A stretch of 22,835 bases of DNA from DATARH01 sp050246595 (lineage in GTDB: Bacteria > Pseudomonadota > Alphaproteobacteria > ATCC43930 > CGMCC-115725): NCBI GenBank assembly GCA_050246595.1, contig JBFWVT010000082.1, positions 1 through 22,835 on the forward strand, in the 5' to 3' direction. The translations under genes were made by a program, and so were the position numbers. This document shows positions 6,917 to 15,375 of this stretch, one piece after another; position 1 is the stretch's first letter, and every line of letters begins with the position of its first letter. The notes under the pieces are model-generated. The model was not told the DNA's origin. It made no database searches and was given only the letters and a program-made list of their open reading frames with translations.

Positions 6917-7615
6917 CTAGCGCCGAGCGGCTGTGCGGGCCTCCGACCAGGCGTTGGGATCTTTTAGAAAGCTCTCGATCGCCTCGTATTGATCTGGCGC
7001 GATACGTCCCAGACTTTCGGCGGTCCGTGCGACGTCCCACCATGTCGCGAGTGCCAGCAACGTGATCCCCTCGGCGGCGAGGCTCGTCTCGATCTGCGGA
7101 AAAATACCGTAATTGAAGATCACGAAAGCGTGGTCGACACGGCCGCCGGCCTGCCGTATCGCGCGCACGAAGTTGAGCTTCGACGTGCCTTCGCTGGCGA
7201 GATCCTCGACCAGCAGCACGCGCGCCTCCTCCCTCAGCTCACCCTCGATCTGGGCTTTGCGGCCGAACCCCTTCGGCTGCTTGCGGACGTAGAGCATCGG
7301 TAACGACAGCCGGTCGGCGATCCAGGCCGCGAACGGAATACCGGCGGTCTCGCCGCCGGCGATCGCGTCGAGCGACTCGAACCCGCTATGCCGCTCGATC
7401 AGCTCGGCGGCGAGATCCATCAGCTTTCTGCGCGCGCGCGGGAACGAGATCAGGCGCCGGCAATCGATATACACCGGCGAGCGCAGACCCGAGGTGAAGG
7501 TGAACGGATCGTCCGGGCGGAACAGCACGGACTCGGTCTCCAGCAGGATGCGGGCAGTAATATCCGCCGCATCGGTTTCGCTGGCGGAGCGGGCAGGGGA
7601 AGGGAGGTTCGGCAT
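6917..7615 (-). CDS. pyrE: Orotate phosphoribosyltransferase
   Basis: This is the 232-residue enzyme that joins orotate and PRPP to give orotidine 5'-phosphate in UMP synthesis. The PRPP-binding loop is at 133-145 (VLLVEDLASEGTS), in place of the more usual TTGGS ending. Upstream, FTSGLRSPVYIDCR (40-53) and YVRKQPKGFGRK (109-120) supply substrate-binding Arg and Lys residues, and GGETAGIPFA (87-96) is the orotate-side loop. Length fits the alphaproteobacterial form. AGGA about ten bases upstream of ATG 7615 supports the start. It stands alone on the minus strand; pyrC is not adjacent. Cytoplasmic, usually a homodimer. Confidence 0.92.
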   Translation of the reverse strand: MPNLPSPARSASETDAADITARILLETESVLFRPDDPFTFTSGLRSPVYIDCRRLISFPRARRKLMDLAAELIERHSGFESLDAIAGGETAGIPFAAWIADRLSLPMLYVRKQPKGFGRKAQIEGELREEARVLLVEDLASEGTSKLNFVRAIRQAGGRVDHAFVIFNYGIFPQIETSLAAEGITLLALATWWDVARTAESLGRIAPDQYEAIESFLKDPNAWSEARTAARR

Positions 7616-7957
7616 GATGATGCATCCTAGCGCAAAAACAGCGCCGGGTTGACCAGCGATGTGTTTTCAACGGGCACGTTGCACAGTCTGATGAAGGAGC
7701 GCGTTGCGTCAATCGAGGCGCCGGACGCGGAGCGCGTGCGCTTTACGCCGAAGAAACCGTGGCCTGATTTTCTGGCGCTCTATTCGCGCAGGACGACGCC
7801 TATGTTTATGGCGGTTATCCGGATTTTGCTTCCCGAGAATAATCGGACGAAGCCGCGCGAATGCCACAATGAGGGCCGGATGGCGAGCGGGGAGGCATTG
7901 GCGATATCATCGCGACGGTGCGGGCCTGTGATGATGTCGAGCACGGGGGGGGGTCGC
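7616..7957. other. Intergenic region between divergent pyrE and nucleoside hydrolase
   Basis: The nucleoside hydrolase frame is open back to an ATG at 7649, but this extra part has no resemblance to the family and I treat it as non-coding. The region probably holds both promoters. I see no defined site. Confidence 0.5.
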
Positions 7958-8884
7958 ATGGCGGAGAGAGTGAAGATCCTGATCGACTGCGATCCCGGCC
8001 ACGACGATGCGGTGGCCATCCTGTTCGCAGCCCGGCATCTCGACCTGCTGGCGGTCACGACCGTCCACGGCAACAATTCCCTTGCGAACACCACCCGCAA
8101 TGCGCTTGCGATCGTGGAACTCGCCGGGATCGACGCGCCGGTCGCGGCCGGATTTTCCGAGCCGCTGGTCCAATCCCCCGCCCCTGTCGGGCACATCCAC
8201 GGCAAGACCGGTCTGGACGGGGCGGAAGTCCCGGTGCCGACCCGCAGACCGATAGAAACGCACGCGGTCGATCTGATCGTTGAGCTTGCGTCCAGACACC
8301 GCGGCGAGCTGGTCGTTGCGCTGATCGGTCCGGAGACGAATTTTGCCGTGGCGCTGAAACGGGAGCCTCGGTTGAGGCAATGGGTGCGGGAAGTAACGAT
8401 CATGGGAGGCTCGACCACGATCGGCAACATCACACCCGTGGCGGAGTTCAACATCTGTTGCGACCCCGAGGCGGCTTCCGTCGTGTTCGAGAGCGGCATC
8501 CCGATCCGCATGGTCGGTTACAACGTAACCCGCCAGACCGGGTTCGACCGGGGCGACTTGGAGCGCCTGCGGGCGAGCGGTCGAAAGGTGGCCGCGCTGA
8601 TCGGCGAGTTGATGGAATTCTATCTTGCGGGGCAGAACCGCGTCTTCGGCCTCTCGGTCGCTCCGATGCACGATGTGTGCGCCGTCATCCCCTATGTCGC
8701 CCCGGACCTGATCCGCTATGTCGAGACCTCGGTCAAGGTGGAGCTGACCGGTATGTACACACGCGGAATGACCGTGTGCGATCTGCGCCGGGTCCGGCCC
8801 GATGCGACAACAAAGGTCGCTCTGGAGGCGGATAGCCGCCCGTTGATCGACCTGGTTGTCGATACTGTCCTCGGCTTCGAGTGA
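7958..8884 (+). CDS. Inosine-uridine preferring nucleoside hydrolase
   Basis: The 308-residue product hydrolyses the N-glycosidic bond of ribonucleosides to base and ribose. The Ca2+-binding N-terminal signature is IDCDPGHDDAVAIL (9-22) with Asp10, Asp12, Asp16 and Asp17. EFNICCDPEAA (163-173) provides the ribose-binding Asn/Glu loop, and MHDVCAV (237-243) carries the conserved His-Asp. The family's GPLTN loop reads GPETN (124-128), with Glu for Leu, which could affect substrate choice. ATG 7958 follows a G-rich Shine-Dalgarno-like run and starts just before the signature. It is convergent with the ThDP-enzyme gene, 49 bases away. Cytoplasmic, salvage or catabolism of nucleosides; exact substrate unknown. 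Confidence 0.9.
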   Translation: MAERVKILIDCDPGHDDAVAILFAARHLDLLAVTTVHGNNSLANTTRNALAIVELAGIDAPVAAGFSEPLVQSPAPVGHIHGKTGLDGAEVPVPTRRPIETHAVDLIVELASRHRGELVVALIGPETNFAVALKREPRLRQWVREVTIMGGSTTIGNITPVAEFNICCDPEAASVVFESGIPIRMVGYNVTRQTGFDRGDLERLRASGRKVAALIGELMEFYLAGQNRVFGLSVAPMHDVCAVIPYVAPDLIRYVETSVKVELTGMYTRGMTVCDLRRVRPDATTKVALEADSRPLIDLVVDTVLGFE

Positions 8885-8933
8885 GGAGCCGACTCGGATA
8901 GCGGTAGGAGGCCTTGAGACGACCGACGAGTCG

Positions 8934-10682
8934 TCACGCGACGCGATCGCCTTTCTTGATCTCTACCGTGCGGTTGTCGACGGCGGGAAGCATTTGGGCG
9001 GGGTCGCGGGTGACGACCACGTCGATCACCGTCGGGCGGTCGCGCTCTTCAATTCCTTGGCGAAGCGCCGGCGCGAGGGCTTCGGGGTCTTCGACGCGAA
9101 TGCCGCCGCAGCCCATCGCACGGGCGATCGCGGCGTAATCCATTTCGACCAGATCGGCCGACTGGTAGCGCCCGCCCATCATGACGTGCTGCAACGCCTT
9201 GACATAGCCCGAGGCGGCGTTGTTGACGACGATTACGGTCAAGCCGCAACCGACGCGGCGCGCGGTTTCCAATTCGCCCAGCGTCATGTTGAACCCGCCA
9301 TCGCCGCTGATCGCGACCACAGGACGGTCGGGCGCGGCCAGCCACGCCCCCATCCCGCCCGGCAGCCCGTAACCGATCGAGGCAAACCCGCGATCCGGGA
9401 TGAAATGCCGTCCCGCCTTCTTTGTGTCGTAGAGCAGACCGGTCCAATGCCCGGCAAATCCGCCATCGGCGACCAGGATCGAATCGGCCGGCAGCGTCCT
9501 GTTCAGTTCGCGGCACAGCCGCGCCATGTGCACCGGACGGTCGCGCGAATCGAGACGCGGCGCGGCGTCCTCCTCCCATTTGCGCATGCGCGGCGCGATC
9601 TCGGCAACATGGTCGGCCCGCGCCGAACGGGCGGCGGCAGCGCTGTCGGACAGCGCCTCGGTCAGGTCTTCGAGGCCGGCGCGGGCATCGCCCCACAGCG
9701 CGATCTCGGCGGGGATGCAGCGGCCGATCTCCTCGGCGACGATGTCGAGATGGATAACCGGGATATGCGGCGGCGGTAGCGCGAACCGCTTGGTCGCGAT
9801 CTCGCCGAGCTTGCAGCCGACGACAATCAGGCAATCCGACGCCTCGATCAAATCGTTGGCGATGCGCGAATAACGCCCGAACAGACCGAGATTGAGCGGG
9901 TTGGCGCAGGCGATGCCGCCCTTGCCGCTCATCGTATGCGCGACCGGGATCGCTTGCGCCTCGGCGAAAGCGGTTAGCCTGCTCCAGGCCTCGGAGAGAT
10001 GAATGCCGCCGCCGGTCAGCAATACCGGGCGCTTGGCTGTTGCGATCAGCCGCGCGGCGCGCTCGATATCGGCGCGGTCCGGACGGATGCGGCGCGCGGG
10101 CGCTTTCAAGGTACTCTCGTCGATGACGAATTCCTCGGGCGCGAAATCGTGGATTCCGTGCGCCACGTCCTCCGGCACATCGAGCAGCACCGGGCCGGGC
10201 CGTCCCGAGGTCGCCACTGCGAAGGCGCGGCGCACCAGCTCCGGAACCCGGCTGGTCATCTCGACCCGGATCAGCTCCTTGACGGCCGGCTTCAGGATTT
10301 CGGTCTGGCGGCATTCCTGGGTCATGTTTTTCCAGGAATGCGCGCGGTTCGTGTCGCCGGCGATCGCGACGATCGGGATGCCGCCGTTCAGCGATTCGAT
10401 CAGCCCGGTGACGAGATTGGTCGCGCCGGGGCCCAAGGTGCCGTCGCAGATGCCGGGCCGGTTGGTGACGCGGGCATAGGCGTCGGCGGCAAAGGCGCCG
10501 CAGCGCTCGTCGTTTATCAGGTGGTGGTTCAATCCGACCAGGCCGACCGCGTCGTAAAACGGCAGCAGTTGGAACCCGCCCATGCCGAAGATCGGCCCGG
10601 CTCCGGCGAGGTGCAGCATCTCGGCGAGCGCCCGCCCGCCGGTCATCGTGCCCGAGGGGCGGTTTTGCAGGGTCGTGTTCAT
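8934..10682 (-). CDS. Thiamine diphosphate enzyme, acetolactate synthase large-subunit-like
   Basis: The 582-residue protein has the three-domain layout of the acetolactate synthase/benzoylformate decarboxylase superfamily: Pyr domain 11-180, central domain about 200-345, PP domain about 385-560. The catalytic Glu that activates ThDP is Glu59 in HLINDERCGAFAADAYAR. GDGGFNMTLGELETARR begins at Gly460, and NN at 487-488 completes the ThDP/Mg motif with the usual spacing. The reaction cannot be told from sequence; a catabolic 2-oxoacid decarboxylase or carboligase is as likely as true acetolactate synthase, since no ilvN or ilvC is nearby. AGGAG lies seven bases before ATG 10682; a longer frame upstream runs through a palindromic repeat and is rejected. 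It is the last gene of the minus-strand cluster. Confidence 0.85.
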   Translation of the reverse strand: MNTTLQNRPSGTMTGGRALAEMLHLAGAGPIFGMGGFQLLPFYDAVGLVGLNHHLINDERCGAFAADAYARVTNRPGICDGTLGPGATNLVTGLIESLNGGIPIVAIAGDTNRAHSWKNMTQECRQTEILKPAVKELIRVEMTSRVPELVRRAFAVATSGRPGPVLLDVPEDVAHGIHDFAPEEFVIDESTLKAPARRIRPDRADIERAARLIATAKRPVLLTGGGIHLSEAWSRLTAFAEAQAIPVAHTMSGKGGIACANPLNLGLFGRYSRIANDLIEASDCLIVVGCKLGEIATKRFALPPPHIPVIHLDIVAEEIGRCIPAEIALWGDARAGLEDLTEALSDSAAAARSARADHVAEIAPRMRKWEEDAAPRLDSRDRPVHMARLCRELNRTLPADSILVADGGFAGHWTGLLYDTKKAGRHFIPDRGFASIGYGLPGGMGAWLAAPDRPVVAISGDGGFNMTLGELETARRVGCGLTVIVVNNAASGYVKALQHVMMGGRYQSADLVEMDYAAIARAMGCGGIRVEDPEALAPALRQGIEERDRPTVIDVVVTRDPAQMLPAVDNRTVEIKKGDRVA

Positions 10683-10707
10683 GGGGTCTCCTTCCGGGCG
10701 AGGCCGA

Positions 10708-10866
10708 CCCCCACCCCAACCCTCCCCCGCACGCGGGGGAGGGGGTCGATGGAGCCGCCGCGATATTCCGATTTTCTCTCCGCTCGCGGGGAGGGGGATC
10801 AAACGAGACGGCGCGGCGGCATTATAATCCCCTCCCCCGCTGACGGGGGAGGGCCGGGGTGGGGGC
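10708..10866. repeat. Compound palindromic intergenic repeat
   Basis: The outer arms, beginning CCCCCACCCC at the left and ending GGGGTGGGGG at the right, form a 21-base inverted repeat with about two mismatches. Each arm contains its own hairpin: CCCTCCCCCGC with GCGGGGGAGGG (10720-10743), and CCCTCCCCCG with CGGGGGAGGG (10830-10853). A third imperfect hairpin lies near 10780. It occupies most of the spacer between the duplicated-protein gene and the ThDP-enzyme gene. Confidence 0.85.
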
Positions 10867-10888
10867 AAGCGGCGGCTCAGCGCCACGG

Positions 10889-11689
10889 TTATGCGAGGGC
10901 GCGGCGCAGCCCGGCGACGAAATCGCGGGCGCTGATGCCCTCGGACAGACCGAGCGCAGCGGCGCGGGAATTGATCCGGCTGACGATCCCGTCCTCGTAG
11001 GTCGAGCGCGCGTCGCCGATGCGGGCGCTCGCCGCCGAGACCGTCGCGGCCGGAATGTCCCGTGCGTCGAGGGCGGGCAGGCGCGACACGCCGGCCCCGT
11101 CCTTGCCGATCCCGGCGTCGTTGTAGAGGGCGCCGCGCACATCGTATTTGAGCGCCGCCTCAGGCCTGCCGCCGAGCAGCCCGCCATGTGAGCCGGTCAC
11201 GACAATTCCTTCCCTGTGTTCCGGCACGACCAGCGACGCGGAATCAAGCGCCCAGACCGACGGCGCCTCCGAAATCAGCAGGAATGCCCCTTCGATCGCC
11301 TCGGGCGGTGCGCGATCGGTAGGCTGCGCCTGTTGTAGAAGAGCGGCGGCATCGCGGCAGGACTGGCCGGGGCCGACTCCGAGCACGGCGGCCAGCCCGT
11401 TTGCATGGGTGATGACGCCTGATGCCATCATGTCGGCGCCATCGCCGATCCGCGCGCTCTCGTGGCCGACTGTCGCGGCCGGCATGCCGAGATCGTGCAG
11501 GTAGTCGAGACCGCCGATCCCGGCGCGGTCGCGGCCGACCCCGGCATCGTTGAAGATCGCCGCGACGGCGCACAATTTTGCCGCAAGATAGGCGGCATAG
11601 ACGCCGCCATGCGAGGCGTTGACGACGACCGCGCCTGCGGCCTCGGGTCCGATCCGGGTGATGCTGTCGGCGATTACGATCGGGGCCAT
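10889..11689 (-). CDS. Uncharacterised protein with internal tandem duplication (SHGG/NDAG/SARIGD motifs)
   Basis: I do not recognise a named family for this 266-residue protein. It consists of two similar halves of about 120 residues. Motifs repeat in the same order: SHGG at 26-29 and 167-170, NDAG at 47-50 and 190-193, PAATV at 70-74 and 213-217, SARIGD at 78-83 and 221-226, and a GVITHAN/GIVSRIN segment at 91-97 and 234-240. Repeated Ser-His, Asp and Arg residues at matching positions suggest two equivalent ligand or active sites, possibly a Rossmann-like fold. No signal peptide or membrane helix is seen. GGGGAG upstream of ATG 11689 supports this start; the frame open further upstream runs into a palindromic repeat. 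It lies between E1 beta and the second ThDP enzyme, so a role in the same pathway is likely. Confidence 0.75.
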   Translation of the reverse strand: MAPIVIADSITRIGPEAAGAVVVNASHGGVYAAYLAAKLCAVAAIFNDAGVGRDRAGIGGLDYLHDLGMPAATVGHESARIGDGADMMASGVITHANGLAAVLGVGPGQSCRDAAALLQQAQPTDRAPPEAIEGAFLLISEAPSVWALDSASLVVPEHREGIVVTGSHGGLLGGRPEAALKYDVRGALYNDAGIGKDGAGVSRLPALDARDIPAATVSAASARIGDARSTYEDGIVSRINSRAAALGLSEGISARDFVAGLRRALA

Positions 11690-11728
11690 GGTCAAGACTC
11701 CCCGCTCGGTTGCCAGGCACTGCTTTCT

Positions 11729-11870
11729 CCCTCTCCCCCAGCGGGGGAGAGGGTTGGGGTGAGGGGGCGTATTCCAGAGCACCGGGCGCAACCCACCTCA
11801 CCCTCCCATTGCTGCGCAATGGGCCCCTCCCTCTCCCCCCTTGAGGGCGGAGAGGGGCAAATCGGCGCCG
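11729..11870. repeat. Palindromic intergenic repeat
   Basis: CCCTCTCCCCC (11729-11739) and GGGGGAGAGGG (11743-11753) form a perfect hairpin. CCCATTGC/GCAATGGG (11805-11823) forms a second, and CCCTCTCCCC near 11830 with GGAGAGGGG near 11860 an imperfect third. Together they fill the 202-base spacer between E1 beta and the duplicated-protein gene. Confidence 0.85.
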
Positions 11871-11891
11871 TCTTCATCCTGACCTCATCGC

Positions 11892-12869
11892 TCACGCCGC
11901 CGCTTCCGGGCGCCGCGCATCGAGCACCTCGCGGATGCCGGCGATGATGCGGTTGTGGTCCGGGAAGACGTGGTTTTCGAGAACCGGGCTGTACGGGATC
12001 GGGACCTGCAACGCGCAGACCCGTTTTACGGGGGCCTTGAGCCGGGCGAAAGTCGCGGCATCCTCGGTCGCGAGCGCGGCGATCTCGGCCGAAAAGCCGG
12101 CGGTCGGCCCGGCTTCGTCGGCGATGACGAGACGGCCGGTCTTGCGCACCGAGTTGCGGATCGTCTCGGCGTCCAAAGGCACGAGAGAGCGCGGATCGAC
12201 GATCTCGACCGAAATCCCCTCTTTCGCCAGCTCATCGGCGGCGGCGAGCGCTTCGTGCACCAGCCAGGCGAGCGCGACGACGGTCACATGGCTGCCCTCG
12301 CGCTTTACGTCGGCCTGCCCCAGCGGGATCGTGTAATCCCCGTCCGGCACCGGTCCCTTGGTCGCCATCAGCCGGCTCGACTCGAACGAGATGACCGGGT
12401 TGTTGTCGCGGATCGCGGTCTTCAGCAGCCCCTTCATGTCGTAGGGGGTCGAGGGCAGAAACATCTTCAGCCCGGCGACATTCATAAACATCGAGTAGGG
12501 CGACTGCGAGTGCTGCGCCGCGACCTTGCCGCCGCCGCCGACCGAGGCGCGGAACAGCATTGGAAACGCCACCTGGCCGCCGAACATGTAATGGATTTTC
12601 GCGGCCTGATTGACGATCTGGTCCATCGCGACAAAGCAGAACGTGACCTGCCGCCAATCGACGATCGGGCGGAACCCGCACCCGGCCGCACCGATGCCGA
12701 TACCGGTAAAGGCGGCTTCAGCGATCGGCGTGGTCTTGATGCGCTGTTCCCCGAACTCCTTCATCAAGGAGCCGATCGCGTCGGTGGACATATAGAAGAT
12801 TTTCGGATCGCGGCGCATCTCCTCGGCGATCGCCTCGATCGCGGCTTCGTTGTAGGTCAGCTCTCGCAT
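11892..12869 (-). CDS. 2-Oxoacid dehydrogenase E1 component, beta subunit (pyruvate/acetoin type)
   Basis: This 325-residue protein is the beta subunit of an alpha2beta2 ThDP-dependent E1. TTPIAEAAFTGIGIGAA (46-62) holds the conserved Glu51 that contacts the ThDP aminopyrimidine ring. The family block MDQIVNQAAKIHYMFGGQ runs 82-99, followed by GGGG and AQHSQS (118-123), LKMFLPSTPYDMKGLL, and the C-terminal transketolase domain with IVDPRSLVPLD. It pairs with the alpha subunit gene 244 bases upstream, from which it is separated by a large inverted repeat. Substrate is unknown: pyruvate, acetoin and branched-chain forms share these motifs. No lipoyl E2 or E3 gene is in the window. Confidence 0.9.
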   Translation of the reverse strand: MRELTYNEAAIEAIAEEMRRDPKIFYMSTDAIGSLMKEFGEQRIKTTPIAEAAFTGIGIGAAGCGFRPIVDWRQVTFCFVAMDQIVNQAAKIHYMFGGQVAFPMLFRASVGGGGKVAAQHSQSPYSMFMNVAGLKMFLPSTPYDMKGLLKTAIRDNNPVISFESSRLMATKGPVPDGDYTIPLGQADVKREGSHVTVVALAWLVHEALAAADELAKEGISVEIVDPRSLVPLDAETIRNSVRKTGRLVIADEAGPTAGFSAEIAALATEDAATFARLKAPVKRVCALQVPIPYSPVLENHVFPDHNRIIAGIREVLDARRPEAAA

Positions 12870-12896
12870 GCTCGGGACCTCGCCTCACGGAGATTC

Positions 12897-13101
12897 TTTA
12901 ACGCAAAGGGCGCAAAGGACACGCAAAGGCCGCGAAGATGCTTTCGCGCGCGCAGCGCGCAACAAGAATTCACCACGGAGGCACGGAGGACACAGAGACG
13001 CATCATCTCCGTGCTCTCCGTGTCTTCGTGGTTTTACTGGCGCTTCGCGCCGATAGAAGCCATCGCGTCCTTTGCGTATCCTTCGCGCCCTTTGCGTTAA
13101 A
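12897..13101. repeat. Nested inverted repeat filling the E1 alpha-E1 beta spacer
   Basis: The outer arms, 12897-12929 and 13069-13101, match at 31 of 33 positions and carry repeated ACGCAAAGG units. The inner arms, 12972-12997 and 13007-13032, match at about 21 of 26 positions and carry ACCACGGAG/CACGGAG units. A small CGCGCGCAGCGCGC stem lies between. The whole can fold as one long cruciform or RNA hairpin of about 205 bases. Confidence 0.9.
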
Positions 13102-13113
13102 TGGTTGATTCCT

Positions 13114-14097
13114 TTACACCGCGAACACGTCGTCGGCCGCGTGCTCGGGCAGCGGGAACGGGCTTGCCTCGGCAAAGGCGATTGCGGCTTCGATCGCGCT
13201 CATGATTTCGCTTTCGATCGAGCGCAGCCCGGCATCGTCGAGTTCGCCCTGTTCGCGCAGCGAGGTTTCGAGCAGCGCGATCGGGTCCTTGGCCATCCAG
13301 GCTTCGACCTCCGCCGTGTCGCGCGGGTCGGGCTGGCCGCGGCGCTCGGTATGGGCGCGCCAGCGATAGGTCTTGCACTCGATCAGGCTTGGACCACCGC
13401 CCGAGCGCGCCCGCTCCGCGGCGGCGCTGGCCGCCCGATGGACCGCGAACACGTCGTTGCCGTCCACTATGACCCCCGGAATGCCGTAGCCGGCGGCGCG
13501 CGCCGCCACGTCGGGCAGCGCGTGCGTCGCGGCGGCGGCGGTCTGCGCCGCGTACATATTGTTCTCGCAAACATAGATCATCGGCAATTTCCAGGTCGCC
13601 GCAATGTTCAGGCACTCGTGAAAGGGTCCCGCGTTCGATGCGCCGTCGCCGAAAAACGACACGGCGACCCCGCCCCTGCCCTCCATCTGCGCCGCCAGCC
13701 CCGCGCCGGTGATGATCGAGATGCCGCCCGCGACGATACCGTTGGCGCCGAGCATGCCGATGCCGAAATCGGCGATGTGCATCGAGCCGCCCTTGCCCTT
13801 GCAGTAGCCGGTCTGGCGCCCGTACAGCTCGGCCATCATGCGGTTGAGATCGGCGCCCTTGGCGATGCAGTGACCGTGGCCGCGATGCGTCGAGATGATG
13901 CGGTCACGCTCGTCGAGCGCGCCGCAGACCCCGGCCGCGACCGCCTCTTCCCCGATATAGCAATGCACGACGCCGTAGATTTTTCCGGCGAGGTAATCGT
14001 CCGAAGCGCGCTCCTCGAAACGGCGGATCGTCAGCATCTGCCGCAGAAGCTCACGCTGCCGGTCGGGCGGCAGGTTGGTGGGTGAGAGGCTGGTCAT
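13114..14097 (-). CDS. 2-Oxoacid dehydrogenase E1 component, alpha subunit (pyruvate/acetoin type)
   Basis: The 327-residue protein is the ThDP-binding alpha subunit. The ThDP/Mg motif is GDGASNAGPFHECLNIAATWKLP from Gly150, ending with NN at 179-180. YIGEEAVAAGVCGAL (47-61), STHRGHGHCIAKG (69-81) and GKGGSMHIAD (101-110) are conserved E1 alpha blocks. YRWRAHTERRGQPDP (244-258) corresponds to the phosphorylation-loop region of the family; the Ser positions used in mitochondrial E1 are not clearly present. AGGGGAG lies upstream of ATG 14097. The gene follows the LLM oxidoreductase after 114 bases and precedes E1 beta. The true 2-oxo substrate cannot be inferred. Confidence 0.9.
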   Translation of the reverse strand: MTSLSPTNLPPDRQRELLRQMLTIRRFEERASDDYLAGKIYGVVHCYIGEEAVAAGVCGALDERDRIISTHRGHGHCIAKGADLNRMMAELYGRQTGYCKGKGGSMHIADFGIGMLGANGIVAGGISIITGAGLAAQMEGRGGVAVSFFGDGASNAGPFHECLNIAATWKLPMIYVCENNMYAAQTAAAATHALPDVAARAAGYGIPGVIVDGNDVFAVHRAASAAAERARSGGGPSLIECKTYRWRAHTERRGQPDPRDTAEVEAWMAKDPIALLETSLREQGELDDAGLRSIESEIMSAIEAAIAFAEASPFPLPEHAADDVFAV

Positions 14098-14211
14098 CCG
14101 GCGTGCTCCCCTGAACCTTGCTCGGCGCCCATGATGAGCCAGCGAGCCACGGCTGACAACTCGGCAGCCGCCGCCTTTCCCGTTGCCAAGAGGGAAAACC
14201 GGCCAGCCCGG

Positions 14212-15375
14212 TCAGGCGAACCGGGGCATCACCTGCGTGTGGAAGCGCTCGATCGATTTGAGCAGCGTCGCGTGCGGGATCAGCGCGTTGTAGGTATAGC
14301 AGAAAATCCAATCGACCTGTTGCCGCTTCAGATTGGCTTCCAGCCCGCGGGTGACGGTATCGACAGTGCCGGCGAGCACATAGCCTTCCCTGACGGCCTC
14401 TTCGGGAGAGAGATATTCGCCGGTCTTCGGGTCCTGCAACCCGCGGCGGAAACCGAACGGCTCGAACCAGGCGCGGCCGGTGAACCGGCCGGAATTTTCC
14501 CACAGCGACATCGCCTCCGCGTCGGTATCGGCGATGATAACGTCGCGCAACAACCCGGTGCCCTGGCCCCGCTTTTTGCCCGACACCTCGGCGTAGACAT
14601 CGTACAGCTTGTTTTCATAAACCGGCAGCATCGACGGCAGGATCGCGGTCACCCCTTCGCGCGCCGCCCAGCGGATCGAATTTTCCGACGATGCGAACGG
14701 CAGAAACAGATCCGGATGGGGTTTCTGCAACGGTTTCGGAACAACACCGACCGCGCGAAGAATGCCGTTTTCGACGCCCTTGCCGTAGTGAGCGGTGGTT
14801 TCCAGCGTCCACGGCGTATCGCCTGCCGGCACCTTCCAGTATTTCCCGTCGAAGGTCAGCATCTCCTCCGTCCAGGCTTTTTTGATGATCCGGAAATTCT
14901 CCTCAAAGGCGGCACGGTTTGCGGCGTCGATCTCGTCATGCTGGTGCGGCAGGGCGCCGTGGATGTCGTGCGTCTGCTGCGCCATGATATCGACCCAGCG
15001 CCGCTGATAGCCGCGGGCAAATCCGGCGACGGCGCGCCCGTCGGTCATATGGTCGAGCATCGCGATATCCTCGGCGACCCGGATCGGGTTTGCCGCCGGC
15101 AATACGATGCCGAGCTGGCCGACCCGGATGCGCTTGGTCTGCATTGCGAAATAGAGGTCGAGCAGCACCGGGTTCTGAGAGACCTCGAACCCTTCGATGT
15201 GAAAGTGATGCTCGGTGAAGCTGACCGAGTCGTATCCGAGTTCGTCGGCCAATTTGATCTGCTCGGTCAGTTCCCGCAGCATGCGCTGATACAGTTCGGG
15301 ACGCATTCCCGCCATCCCGCGCTCGATCTCGGCGCGGCTGCCGATGCTCGGCAGATAGAACAAAGAGGCCTTCAC
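14212..15375 (-). CDS. LLM class flavin-dependent oxidoreductase (luciferase-like monooxygenase)
   Basis: This is a 387-residue TIM-barrel flavin oxidoreductase of the bacterial luciferase superfamily, which uses FMNH2 or F420. LADELGYDSVSFTEHHF (42-58) is the family's second-strand signature, and NPIRVAEDIAMLDHMTDGRAVAGFARGYQ (96-124) is the highly conserved flavin-site block. I prefer a GTG start at 15375 (VKASLFYLPS), with GGAG eight bases upstream and the first barrel strand directly after it; an ATG at 15465 would add 30 residues without family resemblance. It is the first gene of the minus-strand cluster and may oxidise or desulfurise a substrate whose product feeds the ThDP enzymes. 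That role is inference. A pseudogene of a second LLM protein lies just upstream. Confidence 0.88.
   Translation of the reverse strand: MKASLFYLPSIGSRAEIERGMAGMRPELYQRMLRELTEQIKLADELGYDSVSFTEHHFHIEGFEVSQNPVLLDLYFAMQTKRIRVGQLGIVLPAANPIRVAEDIAMLDHMTDGRAVAGFARGYQRRWVDIMAQQTHDIHGALPHQHDEIDAANRAAFEENFRIIKKAWTEEMLTFDGKYWKVPAGDTPWTLETTAHYGKGVENGILRAVGVVPKPLQKPHPDLFLPFASSENSIRWAAREGVTAILPSMLPVYENKLYDVYAEVSGKKRGQGTGLLRDVIIADTDAEAMSLWENSGRFTGRAWFEPFGFRRGLQDPKTGEYLSPEEAVREGYVLAGTVDTVTRGLEANLKRQQVDWIFCYTYNALIPHATLLKSIERFHTQVMPRFA

Noticed and set aside
7649..7957. N-terminal extension of the nucleoside hydrolase to 7649
   Set aside because: The added 103 residues do not resemble the family, whose signature begins right after ATG 7958.
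8918..8935. GACGAC/GTCGTC hairpin between the convergent nucleoside hydrolase and ThDP-enzyme genes
   Set aside because: The stem is only six base pairs, lacks a T-run, and overlaps a stop codon; too weak to call a terminator.
9049..10719. 556-codon frame on the same strand as the ThDP enzyme
   Set aside because: It is an Arg/Pro-rich out-of-frame shadow; the real frame has full catalytic motifs.
14094..14189. Short minus-strand frame whose TGA overlaps the E1 alpha ATG
   Set aside because: No ribosome-binding site, only rare start codons, and about 30 residues without known relatives; the overlap is probably chance.
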